Positions 39,027-48,131 are shown, numbered from the stretch's first letter. The stretch is 64,000 bases of DNA from Stenotrophomonas sp. 24(2023) (GCF_030913365.1 NZ_CP133160.1:1302001-1366000), one strand, 5' to 3'. The notes: a model not told the origin generated them from the sequence alone. Numbers and translations: made by a program.

Positions 39027-39539
39027 CTAACTTACCCTCCCAACTCTTATCAGTTCATCGAAGGCATGCTCCAGTGCAGCGTCCGCGGCAATAACCTTCT
39101 CGCCGACTGTGCGAATGTGAGCATAGACATCGTCCTCTGTTGCCGAAGCGGCTAGCTCGGAGGTCATCTTAACGATGGACCGCAACTCGTTTACCGCCGA
39201 GAGCGCTACGGCCAGAGTCCGGGTAGTTGAGGTATCAAAGATGTCTGCTTTGTCGTAGAACTGAGGTGGCAGATCAACGTTCAGGGACTTAATCTGATCC
39301 CAGAAATCGACGCGCGCATCGCGAGAGCTCGCCAAATCCTGAAGCTGTTCGGCACCATTCTCGGCAAGCCCGAAACGTATCTTTACAACATCGAGGCGCG
39401 CGTTTCCTATTGGAGACGTCATAATCTGCGCCAATAGTCTCCTGGTAGCGGACCTCTCACGCGATCGCTGGAATTTATCGGCAATCCAGATGAAAAGAGC
39501 TATTCCTGCAGCGATCGCTGTCCAGTCAATCTCCACCAA
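39027..39539 (-). CDS. Single-pass membrane protein of unknown function
   Basis: 170 residues. An N-terminal anchor at about 5-23 (DWTAIAAGIALFIWIADKF) and then a basic, mainly helical cytosolic part (RSRERSATRRLLAQIM, AVALSAVNELRSIVKMTSEL, ADAALEHAFDELIRVGR). No family recognised. It resembles the 35155 gene in architecture but not in sequence. 38797-39026 upstream on the map holds no gene. Confidence 0.6.
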   Translation of the reverse strand: MVEIDWTAIAAGIALFIWIADKFQRSRERSATRRLLAQIMTSPIGNARLDVVKIRFGLAENGAEQLQDLASSRDARVDFWDQIKSLNVDLPPQFYDKADIFDTSTTRTLAVALSAVNELRSIVKMTSELAASATEDDVYAHIRTVGEKVIAADAALEHAFDELIRVGRVS

Positions 39540-39635
39540 TCTACTCTCCTTGTGCGTGCAAACGGCCGTTCGCCCCCGGGTGCCACCTGTGATCGGCGGG
39601 CACCCTGCCTTTTTCAGCGGCAGCAGCTGACTTCA

Positions 39636-40175
39636 TCAGACGCCGTATCGCTTGTTCCCACCAGATGTAATGCAGTAGCGTCCACCGCGCGGGCCAATAC
39701 ACACTCGAGACCCCGAACATGGGCACCCTCCATCCAGATAGTTGCTGCGAGCTCGACGAGAGCTTTCAGGTGATCGCGAAGAGGGCTTGCTAGCAGACCT
39801 GTAGCACCCGCTCCCGCTGCAAAGAAGGTTGGAGCTGACCCATCTGGCGGAAGAACCCTCGGGCGACACCCGTGCCCAGCTCCCTTGACGTTCATACACC
39901 ACAACGGAGTCGCCACCGGCCAGCTTTCCGACGACCTTGCCGTTGGGCGAGGAACGCTGGTTGAGAGCGGTCGCCGAGACAAACTGTGCCTCTGCATTCT
40001 CTACGGGACGGGGTTCCGGCTCAATTGGCGTGGGGAGCAGCTCCCTATCTGACGACAAGGACTGAGGGCCTTGCCGCCCGCCTCCGTTGCACATGGCAAT
40101 GACCACTACCAGGAGTCCGACGATGACCATTCCAGCTGTCCCAGACGATCTTCCTGCCACGTCGCTCATCTCCAT
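39636..40175 (-). CDS. Membrane-anchored bacterial SH3 domain protein with basic C-terminal motif
   Basis: 179 residues; start 40175 or the second Met. One membrane helix at about 13-29 (GTAGMVIVGLLVVVIAMC), a Pro-rich linker, a bacterial SH3-like domain at about 65-118 (FVSATALNQRSSPNGKVVGK, LAGGDSVVVYERQGSWARVS), a Ser/Arg-rich linker, and a C-terminal CIGPRGGRYCITSGGNKRYG. That last motif resembles the PBCV basic adaptor repeat. The SH3 domain should face the periplasm and might bind peptidoglycan or a partner. Function unknown. Confidence 0.68.
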   Translation of the reverse strand: MEMSDVAGRSSGTAGMVIVGLLVVVIAMCNGGGRQGPQSLSSDRELLPTPIEPEPRPVENAEAQFVSATALNQRSSPNGKVVGKLAGGDSVVVYERQGSWARVSPEGSSARWVSSNLLCSGSGCYRSASKPSSRSPESSRRARSNYLDGGCPCSGSRVCIGPRGGRYCITSGGNKRYGV

Positions 40176-40324
40176 GTGCCTGTGCGTCCCATTCCCTGGA
40201 CTCTATCAGATGGTCGAATCAGCGCAGCTTAGATCCCAACGAGCTTTGCTATCGCAGCTGCGGGCGCACTTCTGATCAAGATCCAAGGCTGTGATGAGGT
40301 CCCCCAGCTGCCAAGCACGGACCA

Positions 40325-41653
40325 TCAGAGGGCCAACTTCTTTCCAAGACCCGGAACAACCAGGAACTCGTTGGCCTTCCCGATCCTCTGCTTGAGCAAG
40401 AGGCCCGCGCCGACCAAGACGTTGAGGTCGTTCAATGCTGTTGGATAGGTGATCGTATGCGCAGCCTGATGGCTCGCAACTGTGTACACGCGATCGGGGT
40501 CTTTGAGCGCATTGACCAACAACGCCCGCTGGCGATGGTTAAGGACCACCTCTCCCACTTTCGCGCTACGCAGTACGCGCCGTGCCGCTCTGTCTTCCTG
40601 ATTTTTCTTGGCAATGTAGGCGTGAAGCGCCTGGATGGATTCTTCCAGTGCTTCAAGCTGCTGAGCGACAAAGTAACTGACATCCTGCCCATCACTCTCG
40701 GTGTAGAGATAGGCGCGCATGTACTTGGCCGGAGACTTCTTCAGGACACTGGAGATGGACAGGTACTCTGTCAGCCAGTACCCAGCATTCATCATCGCCC
40801 AGTAGAAGAGTGCTCTGGCGGTTCTTCCATTGCCATCAACGAACGGATGGTCATACCCGATCTGGAAGTGCAGCACGATCGCTCGAACAACCGGGTGGAT
40901 GAAAGGTTCGCCGGCTCCGTCGTTCACGAAGGCGCACAGCTTGGCCAGACGATCTGAGACTTGGGATGCGGGGGGCGGTATGTGGAGCAACGTCGGGGGA
41001 CTTCCTCGATCGTAGATCACTACATTGTCTTCTGCAGTCCGGAATCGGCCACAGTCAGAGGCGGCCTCCAAGGTGCCGTCGGTCAGAATGCTGTGGAGCT
41101 CCAACACTTCCTCAGGAGTGATTGGCCTGACACCACGTTCCCGAATCATGTTCATGGCTACGTAGTTGTTGTAGATCATCCGCTCGGACTGATCCCGCGG
41201 AGGCCGCCCCGTGGAGAGCATCTCCTTCGCAACCGCTCTAGTTGTCGCTGCTCCCTCCAGCTGAGACGATGTCATCGCCTCCTCAATGAGCGAACGAATC
41301 AGGAAGCGGCCCTGGCTGCCAGAGGCGTCCATTCCCTTGATCGCGCCGGCCGCCTCCCGATCAATGAAGTGAAGGCGACGCTGCATTGAGTCAGTCAAGG
41401 AAAGCACGAAGTGCTTCTGCGCACTGTCGACCAATGGCAGTCGCTTGGCCATGCCTGACCTGCGAAACCTGATGGCCAGCCACCACTCCTCAGGCGTCAG
41501 ACCGGCCGGCGGAGTCCGGTGCCTGAGCTTGTCCCAGTGCTCATACACTCCATTGACTTCCGGACCCAGATTGGCCGAAAGGATCTTGGATAGCTGATCG
41601 TGATGACTCATCAGCATTTCGCTCACCTGAGGAGCTGGGACGGGCAGCTTCAT
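40325..41653 (-). CDS. Fic-domain protein with winged-helix C-terminus
   Basis: 442 residues. The catalytic Fic motif HPFVDGNGRTAR lies at about 275-286. An inhibitory-helix motif SSQLEGAATTRA (S-x3-E-G) at about 130-141 places it in the self-inhibited class II Fics, which AMPylate targets when released. The last ~70 residues (HRQRALLVNALKDPDRVYTV, SHQAAHTITYPTALNDLNVL) look like a winged HTH. A perfect inverted repeat lies 10 bp upstream of the start, so self-repression is likely. It could be a toxin-like modifier with built-in antitoxin. No separate FicA-type partner is next to it. Confidence 0.88.
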   Translation of the reverse strand: MKLPVPAPQVSEMLMSHHDQLSKILSANLGPEVNGVYEHWDKLRHRTPPAGLTPEEWWLAIRFRRSGMAKRLPLVDSAQKHFVLSLTDSMQRRLHFIDREAAGAIKGMDASGSQGRFLIRSLIEEAMTSSQLEGAATTRAVAKEMLSTGRPPRDQSERMIYNNYVAMNMIRERGVRPITPEEVLELHSILTDGTLEAASDCGRFRTAEDNVVIYDRGSPPTLLHIPPPASQVSDRLAKLCAFVNDGAGEPFIHPVVRAIVLHFQIGYDHPFVDGNGRTARALFYWAMMNAGYWLTEYLSISSVLKKSPAKYMRAYLYTESDGQDVSYFVAQQLEALEESIQALHAYIAKKNQEDRAARRVLRSAKVGEVVLNHRQRALLVNALKDPDRVYTVASHQAAHTITYPTALNDLNVLVGAGLLLKQRIGKANEFLVVPGLGKKLAL

Positions 41654-41662
41654 GTCAATTTT

Positions 41663-41689
41663 CTATAAAAAACATATCGCTTTTTATAG
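41663..41689. promoter_or_regulatory. Perfect inverted repeat upstream of fic, probable operator
   Basis: CTATAAAAA and TTTTTATAG form 9-bp perfect arms around a 9-bp centre, beginning 10 bp before the Fic start codon. In an otherwise mixed-GC region this AT-rich dyad is the best candidate operator and overlaps the likely -10 region. The Fic C-terminal winged helix is the obvious candidate binder. Confidence 0.6.
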
Positions 41690-42446
41690 CAAACTCAGAC
41701 CACGGACGCCAGCGCTGTCGAGAGAAGATCTGAACGAATTAAGCTTTATTTTTCAAAAACTTACATTGCAGCAGCTCCAGATCTTCGCTTCTGACCCGTT
41801 CTTAACCAGCCTTGCAAGACACCCGCAGCCCTCCTTTCCGACCAACTACCGGGTCCGAGCTGAATGGATCGAGAGAGGTCCAAAGGCATGGACGCAACCA
41901 GCTCGGCTCACTCTGACCACCGCCCCGTCACCGGCCAACCTCCGCGCCGCCCGGAGGGTCGCGCTACCCAGTACCCGCAGCACCCGATCCGCCGCCCTCC
42001 CCATCTATGCCCCCGACAGATGACCCGACTGCCGGAACAGAGCTGCCGTCCCGGATAAGTCAGCTCCTGCTGCCCGTACCAACCTCTCCTCAAAAGGAAG
42101 AAGTGCGGACTCGATATGGGCAGAGATCAAGCGAACTGCCATCAAGTTGATCTGCAGGAAGCCCCTGTCTCTCAGGAGCTTGCCGGCGCGCCCCACCGTG
42201 GGCAGCGACCTACACGACCACAGTACAGACCTTCCAGTTCTGGAGCTTGCCCACGAGCGCTTCTTGGTCAACCCGAAGCCAGGGTGTGTGACTCGCATTG
42301 AGAGTTCTCTAGCCACCCAGGTCCCAATCCTCGATTGGCGATAGCCGAACCGTCGTTCGAGTGGTGGCAATTGGTTGATACCCCTGACATTCGCGGTGGG
42401 GTGCTCATTCGAACGTCGCGCGTGCCGCCAGATGACCTGAGCACCT
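41690..42446. other. Gene-free 750-bp gap between Fic and AbiTii genes
   Basis: Only short frames without recognisable domains occur on either strand. A 60-codon minus-strand frame (42268-42450) begins in an ATGA overlap with the AbiTii stop, and a second (42005-42370) overlaps it. Neither looks like a known protein. The region may be decayed coding sequence. Confidence 0.4.
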
Positions 42447-43334
42447 TCATCCCATCCCGATCGCGGCCATCAAAGCGATGAGCTTTGGTACATAGGCTGT
42501 CAATGCTCCGCCAGCGGCACCCTCAAGCACAGTCCGCAACGACCTGAGTGATTCCTCGACGATTCCGCACTTTGGCTCTGCTGACTGGAGTTGCACCAAC
42601 ACGGTGTCAACGTCAACCAGAACCTGCCCTGCTCCGACCTTCGACTCAGCCGCACTTCTGATTTCCTTCAGAAGGGCTGAGAGCTCCTCACGGCTTTCCG
42701 CGATCTGGTACGACTGCTGGCCAGAAGAAAGCTGCTGAAGCTGGGAGTTGTGCATCGACCCAATGTTGTTGGTGATAGTGGTCACGTGCTGCGCAGCCTT
42801 CACGTCTGTTGGGCTGAAGCTCATGCCGTCGCCAACGACTCCCGCACCTTCCAGATCGAGAGCCCACTGCAGAACGCGGTTGCGTACCGTGTCCAGCACT
42901 CCATGGAAGACGCTGGGGGAAATGGCCAATGAAGGCTGCATCTTCACTTCCATATGCTTCAAGAAGTGAGCTGTGACCGGCGCGGGAAAGGTGAAGCGGA
43001 GCAGCCCCTCGTTCTGCTGAAGGAGCGACTCAACCTCAGCCACGCTAAATCCCATCGGAAGCCTGCAGAACTCCAGTTCCATCTCCGGCGGCATCTGAAG
43101 AGGCATGTAGCCGTGCCGAGGGTTATGAACTTGAGGGATACCGCGAAGTTCCCTGTAATTTGGCAATTCGACATCACCCCCATAGCCCGATAGCTCTGAC
43201 TTGATCCACGCGGTATCAACGGTGATCTTGAGCTTGGTTGAAACAACCAGCGCCTTACGCAATAAGTCGCTCACACCCACCGCTGGGTCGAGCGCATCTC
43301 GCTGAATCTCCTGAACCAAACTGGACATGACCAT
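42447..43334 (-). CDS. AbiTii-domain protein downstream of the TerY-P-like triad
   Basis: 295 residues; start 43334 or 43328. The N-terminal ~90 residues fit the AbiTii pattern: SLVQEIQRDALDPAVGVSDL then LLRKALVVSTKLKI, DTAWIKSELSGYGG and LPNYRELRG. A central region (about 95-215) is helical, and the C-terminus ends in a hydrophobic helix with AAGGALTAYVPKLIALMAAIGMG that may insert in a membrane. AbiTii domains mark conflict-system effectors. The gene follows the kinase by about 100 nt in the same direction, so it may be the fourth gene of that operon. Confidence 0.75.
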   Translation of the reverse strand: MVMSSLVQEIQRDALDPAVGVSDLLRKALVVSTKLKITVDTAWIKSELSGYGGDVELPNYRELRGIPQVHNPRHGYMPLQMPPEMELEFCRLPMGFSVAEVESLLQQNEGLLRFTFPAPVTAHFLKHMEVKMQPSLAISPSVFHGVLDTVRNRVLQWALDLEGAGVVGDGMSFSPTDVKAAQHVTTITNNIGSMHNSQLQQLSSGQQSYQIAESREELSALLKEIRSAAESKVGAGQVLVDVDTVLVQLQSAEPKCGIVEESLRSLRTVLEGAAGGALTAYVPKLIALMAAIGMG

Positions 43335-43434
43335 CCCCTATAGATTGATAGAACATGCGCCGCGAAGCCAACCATACAAGTGATGGGCTACGCATCGGCA
43401 GATTGAGTTGCTCCGAACGTACGAGCTGTTCGCC

Positions 43435-45066
43435 CTATCCAGCGCATGCCCGTAGCGCCAGCAGGAAGAATCCGCCGATAAGCAGCACCGGCCAACACCC
43501 CTTGTTGGATGACGTGGATCCCAGCTGTGGCGTACTCGGAGGGGCCGGTCGATGGGATGGGACGGGAGCCTGATTCGTCGTCTGTCGCTGCATCGTGCCC
43601 AGAATGGACTGATTGCGACTCTGCGGAGGCGCGGGTGGAGTCGATGGAGCTACCGGGACTATCGGCCTTATCGCTCCCCCTCCCATGCCTTTCAAGATGC
43701 CCGCATTGTGACTGTTCGCGGTCGGCGCAGCAGCACCAGCCGCCTTTCCTGCGACCTGCAGACGGAACTTTGCATCCTTCTCCGCCAGCGTCTGAATCTG
43801 TCCAGGTGAGCTGATGGTGATCGACAGGTGCGTGTAGGACCTCTTGCTGAAGGGCGGATCGATCAGGCCCGAGACCGATAGCCAGCGTCCAACCCATGAC
43901 TTGTCGGGCAGGTTGGGCTTGATGGCATCGATGCCCTCCGACCAGATGGATAGCTTGACCGCCAAGCCTCGCCAATCAGCGAAGTTTACGAAGATGTAGG
44001 GCTTGCCACTACTGGTCTTTTGATGCGTCACACCGTAAACGCGTCCTACAAGTTCAACGCGACTTCCCACCATCTGGAGGACCTGGCCGTAATCGGCGGC
44101 GTCGGCAACCACATAGGGGCCTTGGTACACCAGTGCTTGGGCAGCAGCTCGAATAGCGATCGAGCCCGCAGGAACTCCCTTGCCCTGCAGGAAATCAACG
44201 AGGGATGGGACAGCCGAGAAGGTTCCCGCAGCAACTTTAGCCAGATTCTCCACATGAGCCTTGACGCCGGGTAAGGCAACCGCGTCCTGAAATGCGGTCG
44301 ACTGCGCAAGGTCGAGGAAGTCATTTCGCCGGAATACAACGGCGCTCGGCTCGGAGCGCGAGGTTGCCCACATCCTGGGAGCGGCAATCAGGACCTGTAG
44401 GGCGACATCCAGCGTCAGGAACGAGAAGCGATCAAGCGTGGGACCAAAGTCATTCGCGGACCGCTGGGGATGCTGGAAGTTGAGCTGGCCTAACTCGGTC
44501 GCCCTCGACCCTTTGAGCGACTCAACATAGAGACCATCGTAGTCAATCAACTGGACTTTGGCGCCATCGGCGCTGACCATCAGATTCTCGGGCTGGATGT
44601 CTCCGTGGGCGAGGTTGTTCTGCTCCAGGTAACTGGCCAAGGACGTCAGGGCCTTGCGGAGATTCTGAAGAGCCACCTTGTTGGCGTGCTTGGCCTCAAG
44701 GAACTCGGCCAGCGTGCTGCCGTTGGCCCAAGCCATCTTGACGGTGGGGTACGTGCTACCCTGAATCCTGATCCCGGCAGGATTGAATTCAAATGGCAGG
44801 AAGTACGGGCTCTTGAGCTGATCCAGTCGGGTCGAGATGGCCTGGTAGCGCCGCTCCAGCTCCCGAGACTCCTTGTGGAAGCAGCGCAACGCGTACTTCT
44901 TTGCACCAACCGTAACCGCATAGGTCAAGGCGAAGCCGCCGCATAGCGCCAGTGGCAATCCCAGTCCGGTGGTTCTCAGGGTGCCGCGCTTGAGCTCAGG
45001 GTCAAGTAACACCAGATGCGGGTGCTGCAGGGCCTCGTTGTACTGCTCCAAAGATGGGTAGGCCAT
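43435..45066 (-). CDS. Protein kinase-like protein with OB-like domain and C-terminal membrane anchor
   Basis: 543 residues. Kinase domain at about 25-260: catalytic loop LAHGDIQPENLMVS and metal motif LIDYDGLYVES (DYDG in place of DFG). The beta-3 lysine position reads KKYALRCFHKE, with Arg where VAIK has Lys. An OB-like domain lies at about 335-425 (VGRVYGVTHQKTSSGKPYIF, WVGRWLSVSGLIDPPF). A Pro/Ser-rich linker leads to a final membrane helix GCWPVLLIGGFFLLALRA. Kinase, PP2C and vWA genes in one operon define the TerY-P-type phosphorylation triad. The kinase would sit on the inner face of the membrane. Confidence 0.85.
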   Translation of the reverse strand: MAYPSLEQYNEALQHPHLVLLDPELKRGTLRTTGLGLPLALCGGFALTYAVTVGAKKYALRCFHKESRELERRYQAISTRLDQLKSPYFLPFEFNPAGIRIQGSTYPTVKMAWANGSTLAEFLEAKHANKVALQNLRKALTSLASYLEQNNLAHGDIQPENLMVSADGAKVQLIDYDGLYVESLKGSRATELGQLNFQHPQRSANDFGPTLDRFSFLTLDVALQVLIAAPRMWATSRSEPSAVVFRRNDFLDLAQSTAFQDAVALPGVKAHVENLAKVAAGTFSAVPSLVDFLQGKGVPAGSIAIRAAAQALVYQGPYVVADAADYGQVLQMVGSRVELVGRVYGVTHQKTSSGKPYIFVNFADWRGLAVKLSIWSEGIDAIKPNLPDKSWVGRWLSVSGLIDPPFSKRSYTHLSITISSPGQIQTLAEKDAKFRLQVAGKAAGAAAPTANSHNAGILKGMGGGAIRPIVPVAPSTPPAPPQSRNQSILGTMQRQTTNQAPVPSHRPAPPSTPQLGSTSSNKGCWPVLLIGGFFLLALRACAG

Positions 45067-45079
45067 CGCTCGGTGCGCC

Positions 45080-45802
45080 TCAGGACTGGGTTACAGACGC
45101 GATGATCAGCGTGGAGTCGTCTCGGCGCATTCGCCCTGCAGAACGCTCCCTCTCAACCAGCTCTGTGAGCTCCTGTACGTAGCGTATGCCAGACAACAGC
45201 TTTAGTGCCGAAGAATCGCCCCGTTCCTGATGAGCCAGAAGCCAGGCGCCAAGCGCGTCGGTCATGCAGAGAAGAAAGCGATCTCCCTGGGCCTCATACT
45301 TCCATTCCCGAACACTCCAATGTTCATCATCAGACTCATTCAGCTCCAGCCGAGTGGCCAGCAACGAAGGCTTCTCTTGGAACTGGTCTGAGCGCTCATA
45401 GGGGGCTGAGGCCATCCACTGATCACCGTCTAGCCATACAGCCAGGCTGTCCCCCACTGCGGTGATCTGTACGGTATTAGCATCGGGCAGATCCTGCGCA
45501 ATCAGGAGCGTGGCGAAGCTACCTCGCTCGTAGGCCGCTGCCTTTGACCAGGAAAGAGTGTCTGGATCATAGATCGCTTCGTATGACCGCGCGCATACGG
45601 CAACCGTATCCATCGACAGCTCTTCCTCCAGGATGCGCTCGACAAGTAGACGCGCCCAGTTGCGGGCATCGAACGACTCAGACGCGCCATCAGACAGCAC
45701 CACCCGCCCCCTCTCAGGGGCCAGGCAGCGGGCATCCTCATTGTCATCCGGTGACTCAACATGCTTGGCCACCGTCCCTTCGAAGAGAACGGTCAGTGCC
45801 AT
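45080..45802 (-). CDS. PP2C-family protein phosphatase of the triad
   Basis: 240 residues. PP2C metal and core motifs are present in reduced form: DDNEDARCLAPERG, VVLSDGASESFDARNWARLL, ITAVGDSLAVWLDGD and RRDDSTLIIASV. It would remove phosphate groups placed by the adjacent kinase, forming an on/off pair. It starts 2 nt after the vWA stop codon and ends 13 nt before the kinase start, so the three genes are one operon. Shorter than classic PP2C (about 250-300), but no key aspartate seems lost. Confidence 0.87.
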   Translation of the reverse strand: MALTVLFEGTVAKHVESPDDNEDARCLAPERGRVVLSDGASESFDARNWARLLVERILEEELSMDTVAVCARSYEAIYDPDTLSWSKAAAYERGSFATLLIAQDLPDANTVQITAVGDSLAVWLDGDQWMASAPYERSDQFQEKPSLLATRLELNESDDEHWSVREWKYEAQGDRFLLCMTDALGAWLLAHQERGDSSALKLLSGIRYVQELTELVERERSAGRMRRDDSTLIIASVTQS

Positions 45803-45804
45803 GA

Positions 45805-46638
45805 TCAGCGCAGCTGCGCAGCCCTCGTGCCAATATCGAAGAAGTCCACGATCTCGGCAATCTCACCGTTGAACACGAAACCCTTGGACTCCATGGTTGC
45901 CTTGATACCCTTTTCCTCTGCGACTTTCTGCAGATGGGGCGGCAGCGCACTAGACATCCGGAACAGCAGCTTGGCGTAGGCGTCGCTCAGGCCCGCATCC
46001 GAACTCGGGAACTTGACCGGATCACCGCCACTGGTGCTCACGTGCAGATTGAACAGCAGCACGTTGCCATCGTTGGTACTGATCTGCTGCAGCTGTTGGG
46101 CAAGCGCTTCCGGATCCCCGTCAGTGGACTCGCCATCGGTGACGTGGAGCACCGTCGGCGGATAGCTGTCCGGATGAGCGTCGCACCAGGCGACCAGTTC
46201 GCCAGCGGCAGAAGTGATCGCTGTGCACATGGGAGTTCCACCCGAGGCCTTGGCTTCAAACCACACGGGGAACTTGATGGACTGATCGACCAGACCGCCG
46301 GCACCGTCATCCACGCGCTTGCTGCGGTTCTCGACTCGCAGAGGGTCGGCTTCGATCTGGGAAATGGGATTGAGTACGTTCGATGCCAGTCCACCGCTCA
46401 ACCCGTTTTCGGCCGAAGAACCCGAATAACCCAGGACCCCGACCTCAAAATAATCGCGGGTGCCTTCGGACTTGGTGCATCGTGTGATCAAGGTTGCGAG
46501 CGTGCGATTGAGCACATCTGCGACGAACTGCGCCTTGGACTTGCCGTTTTCCATCGTGTCCTGCATCGATCCGGACTGATCGACGAGAAACAGGAACGCG
46601 GTTGGACTGGTTCTGCTGATCTCAGCGGTGTAAGCCAT
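45805..46638 (-). CDS. TerY-like von Willebrand factor A domain protein
   Basis: 277 residues from ATG 46638 behind AGGGGAT. The upstream in-frame extension is not protein-like. The vWA metal site is intact: FLFLVDQSGSMQDT (D-x-S-x-S), the central Thr region GGTPMCTAI, and HVTDGESTDGDP. It matches the TerY type of cytosolic vWA proteins. With PP2C and kinase in the same transcript it should be the scaffold or phosphorylation target of the triad. It is the first gene of the operon, reading away from the membrane-protein gene at 46872. Confidence 0.87.
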   Translation of the reverse strand: MAYTAEISRTSPTAFLFLVDQSGSMQDTMENGKSKAQFVADVLNRTLATLITRCTKSEGTRDYFEVGVLGYSGSSAENGLSGGLASNVLNPISQIEADPLRVENRSKRVDDGAGGLVDQSIKFPVWFEAKASGGTPMCTAITSAAGELVAWCDAHPDSYPPTVLHVTDGESTDGDPEALAQQLQQISTNDGNVLLFNLHVSTSGGDPVKFPSSDAGLSDAYAKLLFRMSSALPPHLQKVAEEKGIKATMESKGFVFNGEIAEIVDFFDIGTRAAQLR

Positions 46639-46871
46639 CGATATCCCCTGCAATATGGAAGTGGTGGGGATTGGAACCCAAGTCTCAATTGAGCAGCTTT
46701 TCCTTCCCCTGCGCCTATCATGCCGCGCGGGAGCAGAAACCTCCACTAGACGCAGCACAATGAGGGGTAAGAATTCCCTGACACACTCAGGAATACCGCC
46801 CTCGTGAATGCTCGCGCTTCCGGGCAACCGCCAATAGACAAGAGTGGAACAGAGGTGAAGGCACGATAAGA

Positions 46872-48131
46872 TTGCCCCGGAGCCCGTTTCGAGCCCTCAG
46901 CCTGCTCGCCAAGCCACCGCTGGCATACGTTTTCGGCTCCGCAACCCTATATGTGCTTGCATCTGTATGGGTGATTTCCGCCTTGGGATGGTGGCGGTGG
47001 GACAATCTAAAGACTACGCTGCTCTGGGCGGGTGGCTCGGCGCTGCTTTCTCTCTACAACTTCCAGAAAATTTCGGCTGGAAAGGCCTACTTCAAGTCCA
47101 CGTTAGTTGAGGCAACCGGCCTGGCGGCCGTGGTCTCCTTTGTCACCGCGAGCCACACCTTCAGCCTCGTTACTGAGCTGATCATTGCCGCTGCCCTAGT
47201 TCTGTTGAGCTTGGTCGTCGCACTGAGTGATCGGACCGAGAAGCTGAGGTCGATTCATCTCGGAGGCATGGCGCTAATGATCGTACTAGGCTTGCTGATG
47301 CTCGGAAACTCGATCTACTACTCCATTACCCGTCTCAATGAATTCGCTAGTGCAGTCACTGCGCGCGATTTCGCCATCCCAATTTTACTTACGGTGATGT
47401 TCCTGCCGTTCCTCTACTGCCTTCACCTCTACTCGGTCTACGAAAGTGTGTTCTCCAGCTTTCACTTCGCCATGAAGGATCCGACCCTGCGTCGTTATGC
47501 GGCATGGAAGCTGATCAAAGCACTTAGGACAGACACCGTGGGATTGCTACGTTGGCAGCATCACGTAGCCTTGTTCCCGCCTCAGGATGAGGCCGAGATA
47601 GATGCGTCAATTGCAGAAGTCAGTAAAGCGAGACGTCTTTCAGTACGACCTCCCAAGGTATCTCCTCGGTTTGGCTGGCTTCCGCACCACGCAACCACGC
47701 TCCTAGCCAGTGCGGGCCTTCCTACAAATGCCTACCACCCTACACATGATGGCTGGCGAGCAAGCTCGGACTACCTGAATGTCGGAAAAGCGCCGTTTCC
47801 CAACAACATCGCTTACTACGTTGAAGGTGCCGAGCTCAGCGTTGCAAAGCTGAAGCTGGTTCTGAACGTCAACGCCCCAGAGGAAGCAGAGCAGGCGCAA
47901 GAGCGCTTCTCGCAGCTCGCATCGCTCCTTGCAAACGCGGCAATCCCGGGTTGGCGGCTCTCCGGACAGCACCTCGACATCAAGGTCAACGAGCAACCCA
48001 TTGTGATCAATGGATACGCTTTGGCGCTGAAACAGCGCACCTGGGAAGGTGGCATTGCAGGGCGCTACGATCTAGCCTTTACCATTGAGGTGGAAGACAG
48101 CATCTGTAAGCAATCGCATGCGAGCAACTGA
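46872..48131 (+). CDS. Polytopic membrane protein divergent from the triad, unknown function
   Basis: 419 residues with a TTG start at 46872 preceded by GAAGG. About six membrane helices in the first 215 residues (LAYVFGSATLYVLASVWVIS, LVTELIIAAALVLLSLVVAL, AIPILLTVMFLPFLYCLHLY). A cytosolic domain of ~200 residues follows (AYYVEGAELSVAKLKLVLNV, FSQLASLLANAAIPGWRL). No family recognised. It shares a 233-bp intergenic region with the vWA operon, so co-regulation is possible. It could be a membrane partner or target of the triad, or an unrelated island gene. Confidence 0.65.
   Translation: MPRSPFRALSLLAKPPLAYVFGSATLYVLASVWVISALGWWRWDNLKTTLLWAGGSALLSLYNFQKISAGKAYFKSTLVEATGLAAVVSFVTASHTFSLVTELIIAAALVLLSLVVALSDRTEKLRSIHLGGMALMIVLGLLMLGNSIYYSITRLNEFASAVTARDFAIPILLTVMFLPFLYCLHLYSVYESVFSSFHFAMKDPTLRRYAAWKLIKALRTDTVGLLRWQHHVALFPPQDEAEIDASIAEVSKARRLSVRPPKVSPRFGWLPHHATTLLASAGLPTNAYHPTHDGWRASSDYLNVGKAPFPNNIAYYVEGAELSVAKLKLVLNVNAPEEAEQAQERFSQLASLLANAAIPGWRLSGQHLDIKVNEQPIVINGYALALKQRTWEGGIAGRYDLAFTIEVEDSICKQSHASN

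Noticed and set aside
41652..42023. 123-codon plus-strand frame starting inside the fic leader
   Set aside because: It would begin within the fic start codon and read through the operator repeat; composition becomes low complexity and no domain is seen.
42268..42450. 60-codon minus-strand frame whose ATG overlaps the AbiTii stop
   Set aside because: The ATGA overlap is tempting, but there is no domain and the sequence does not look like a folded protein. Left as part of the gene-free gap.
43334..43435. Terminator between kinase and AbiTii genes
   Set aside because: I looked for a hairpin that would separate the two genes and found none strong enough to call.
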